From contig CAMEIX010000026.1 of the NCBI GenBank assembly GCA_945919075.1, positions 1 to 35,078 of the forward strand: DNA of 35,078 bases, given 5' to 3'. Source of the stretch: an uncultured Lachnospiraceae bacterium. Lineage in GTDB: Bacteria; Bacillota; Clostridia; Lachnospirales; Lachnospiraceae. Position 1 is the stretch's first letter; every line of letters begins with the position of its first letter. Both the position numbers and the translations under genes were made by a program. Below, piece by piece: positions 33,610 to 35,078 of this stretch. The notes beneath the pieces were generated by a model. That model did not search any database, was not told where the DNA came from, and was given only the letters and a program-made list of their open reading frames with translations.

Positions 33610-35078
33610 TTATTTAGATTCTTTTATACAATCAAAATTTATAATTTGCACAGAATATATGGTTTCAGAGTCCGTCAAATACTGTTCAAATTCGCCGCCA
33701 GTCATTCCGTTTGGAAGTACGCTGTTGCCTTGATAGCCGGTGTCTATGTATCCACCGGCTAATTCTGTATAGTCAGCAATGTGAATATCGAATTCAAAAG
33801 GCGTTTCATTTTCTATCATTTCGTATAAGAAGGAATTTGAATCAGTACCGAATGGATCATCCGGATTTTCAAGGTTTAAATCGGTTATGTAGCCATTTGT
33901 CCCGGCAAAAACACAAGAAGATGATAGGTCGCATACATAATCTCCGTAGCAACTGATACGTATGTCATGGTCAGATTTGTTCTCTACATATAAGAAAGGT
34001 CTGCCCCAAAGAGATTGAAAGTTTTCATCGTACAATATATCTGTACCTATATAAGTGACTTTAATCTGTTCGTTATCGATAAGAACCTGTTCCCTTGGGT
34101 CACGAATTTTTCTTTCATAATCCGGTGCTAACTCTGCTTCATCATAGAAATATATATCCATGAGATTTTGCTCAATCAGAATTTCCTCAGTATAGTTTTT
34201 GTCCATTACATATACGCTGTATCCAACCTTGGCCCATGTGATTGGGTCACGGTCAACTTTCAGATACTCCTGCGTGTCAATATTCAGAATGCCATCATGG
34301 TGATTGATACATGAAATCTGTGTAGAGTGTGGATCCAGCATATAGGTTTCATTGGAATATGTACCGTAGTCCATACTCTCATTATTTACGGTGAAAAAAT
34401 TCATATTAACAAAAATGTCTTTGTCGGATTTATTCTCCATGTTCAGTTCTACGATGCAATCTTCCAAACTCCAGAATTTTTCCTCTATGGGCATACGTGT
34501 TTCTTTTTTATCCGGAATATATCCCTTATCATAGATTTTATCAATAGTAACAGTAACATAATCATTATCGATGATGACAGTGTTTACGTTGGTATAAGGT
34601 TCCTTTGTTTCCTGCTTCTGCTCAGGCTTATTCATTAGCATAAAGCCTGTTGCACCACCGACTGCAACAGCAGTGGCAACTACACCTGTTATAATTTTTG
34701 CCTTAGTGGTCTTAATGAGTCCCTTTATGCCAAACTTGGATGCCTTTTTTGCTACTGTCATTCCTGCACTTGATGCAACAGAAACGGCGCTTGCATTACC
34801 GGCAGAAGAAACTGCACCGGCTACCGTACCGGTAGTAGCTCCAAAGGAAGCAAAAACACTGCTTAGAACATTTGGAATCATAATCTTTTCTGCATCTGCC
34901 ATAAAGATAGCTGTGAGGAGAGGAACCGCACCGAAAGAATACAGTTTAATGCCGCTGGTATCCTCATATTCCTGCACCGCACATTTTATCTTTCCCCGCG
35001 CACTGGACAGACGATAAGTCACGGTTCCCTCCGGACAATTCATGCATTCGGCAATCTCTGAAACACTCATCTCGTCAT
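33610..35078 (-). CDS. Sigma-70 region 4 fused to a membrane helix and extracytoplasmic domain (5' end outside window)
   Basis: The frame is open to the window edge (488 codons visible), so the gene starts outside; the first visible ATG at 35070 is internal. The visible protein starts inside a sigma region 4 helix-turn-helix (SVSEIAECMNCPEGTVTYRL, SSARGKIK). An Ala/Gly/Ser-rich segment (about 65-110) and a basic stretch lead to one membrane helix (about 125-147, IITGVVATAVAVGGATGFML). The remaining ~335 residues are beta-rich, acidic and extracytoplasmic, with repeated blocks of the kind NKSDKDIFVNMN and NKSDHDIRISC. I infer a membrane-tethered ECF sigma factor with its own sensor domain. No separate anti-sigma gene is visible. 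Confidence 0.75.
   Translation of the reverse strand, partial: DEMSVSEIAECMNCPEGTVTYRLSSARGKIKCAVQEYEDTSGIKLYSFGAVPLLTAIFMADAEKIMIPNVLSSVFASFGATTGTVAGAVSSAGNASAVSVASSAGMTVAKKASKFGIKGLIKTTKAKIITGVVATAVAVGGATGFMLMNKPEQKQETKEPYTNVNTVIIDNDYVTVTIDKIYDKGYIPDKKETRMPIEEKFWSLEDCIVELNMENKSDKDIFVNMNFFTVNNESMDYGTYSNETYMLDPHSTQISCINHHDGILNIDTQEYLKVDRDPITWAKVGYSVYVMDKNYTEEILIEQNLMDIYFYDEAELAPDYERKIRDPREQVLIDNEQIKVTYIGTDILYDENFQSLWGRPFLYVENKSDHDIRISCYGDYVCDLSSSCVFAGTNGYITDLNLENPDDPFGTDSNSFLYEMIENETPFEFDIHIADYTELAGGYIDTGYQGNSVLPNGMTGGEFEQYLTDSETIYSVQIINFDCIKESK

Overview
The window looks like chromosome from a Gram-positive anaerobe of the class Clostridia, most likely a fibre-degrading member of the Lachnospiraceae. 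The basis is the FabK-type fatty acid synthesis operon, MarR/FabT-like control, a tryptophan T-box leader, a permuted GH3 glucosidase of the kind known from Butyrivibrio and Ruminococcus, and an Rpn-type nuclease remnant. The genus cannot be fixed from the sequence alone. No tRNA, rRNA, CRISPR array or intact insertion sequence was found.

Layout. (1) 1-555: two tandem copies of the 3' end of an Rpn-family nuclease gene, linked by a 55-bp exact repeat. (2) 643-6602: a small membrane-anchored protein (minus strand), then cardiolipin synthase, a trigger-factor-like lipoprotein, AsnS and a secreted NlpC/P60 hydrolase. (3) 6672-8351: a membrane-anchored GH5 cellulase with a CBM2-like domain. Its 3' end overlaps, tail to tail, a minus-strand operon of MoxR ATPase, DUF58 protein and transglutaminase-like membrane protein (8328-12726). 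(4) 12874-17027: a minus-strand pair of GH3 beta-glucosidase and MATE transporter, divergent from an AraC-family regulator (17186-17932).

(5) 18046-27092: a compact type II fatty acid synthesis operon, acpP-fabK-fabD-fabG-fabF-fabZ-accDA-fabK-like-fabH-marR. A good sigma-A promoter precedes acpP, with three copies of a FabT-like operator in and just after it. The terminal marR gene is the obvious candidate repressor. The carboxyltransferase subunits are fused (accDA), and the biotin carrier (accB) and biotin carboxylase (accC) genes usually found in this cluster are absent. (6) 27129-31967: a T-box leader with a UGG (Trp) specifier followed by trpD-trpC-trpF-trpB-trpA. trpE and trpG are absent. 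(7) 32146-35078: an ECF sigma factor with an anti-sigma-like partner that has no clear membrane helix, converging on a partial gene that joins sigma region 4 to a membrane helix and a large extracytoplasmic domain.

The operons fit a cell that degrades cellulose and beta-glucans and makes its own membrane lipids and part of its tryptophan pathway. The points most worth a second look are the duplicated Rpn C-terminal mini-genes with a strong internal ribosome binding site, the rearranged fatty acid operon with its triple operator and Cys-rich FabK paralogue, and the two differently built sigma/sensor systems at the right end.
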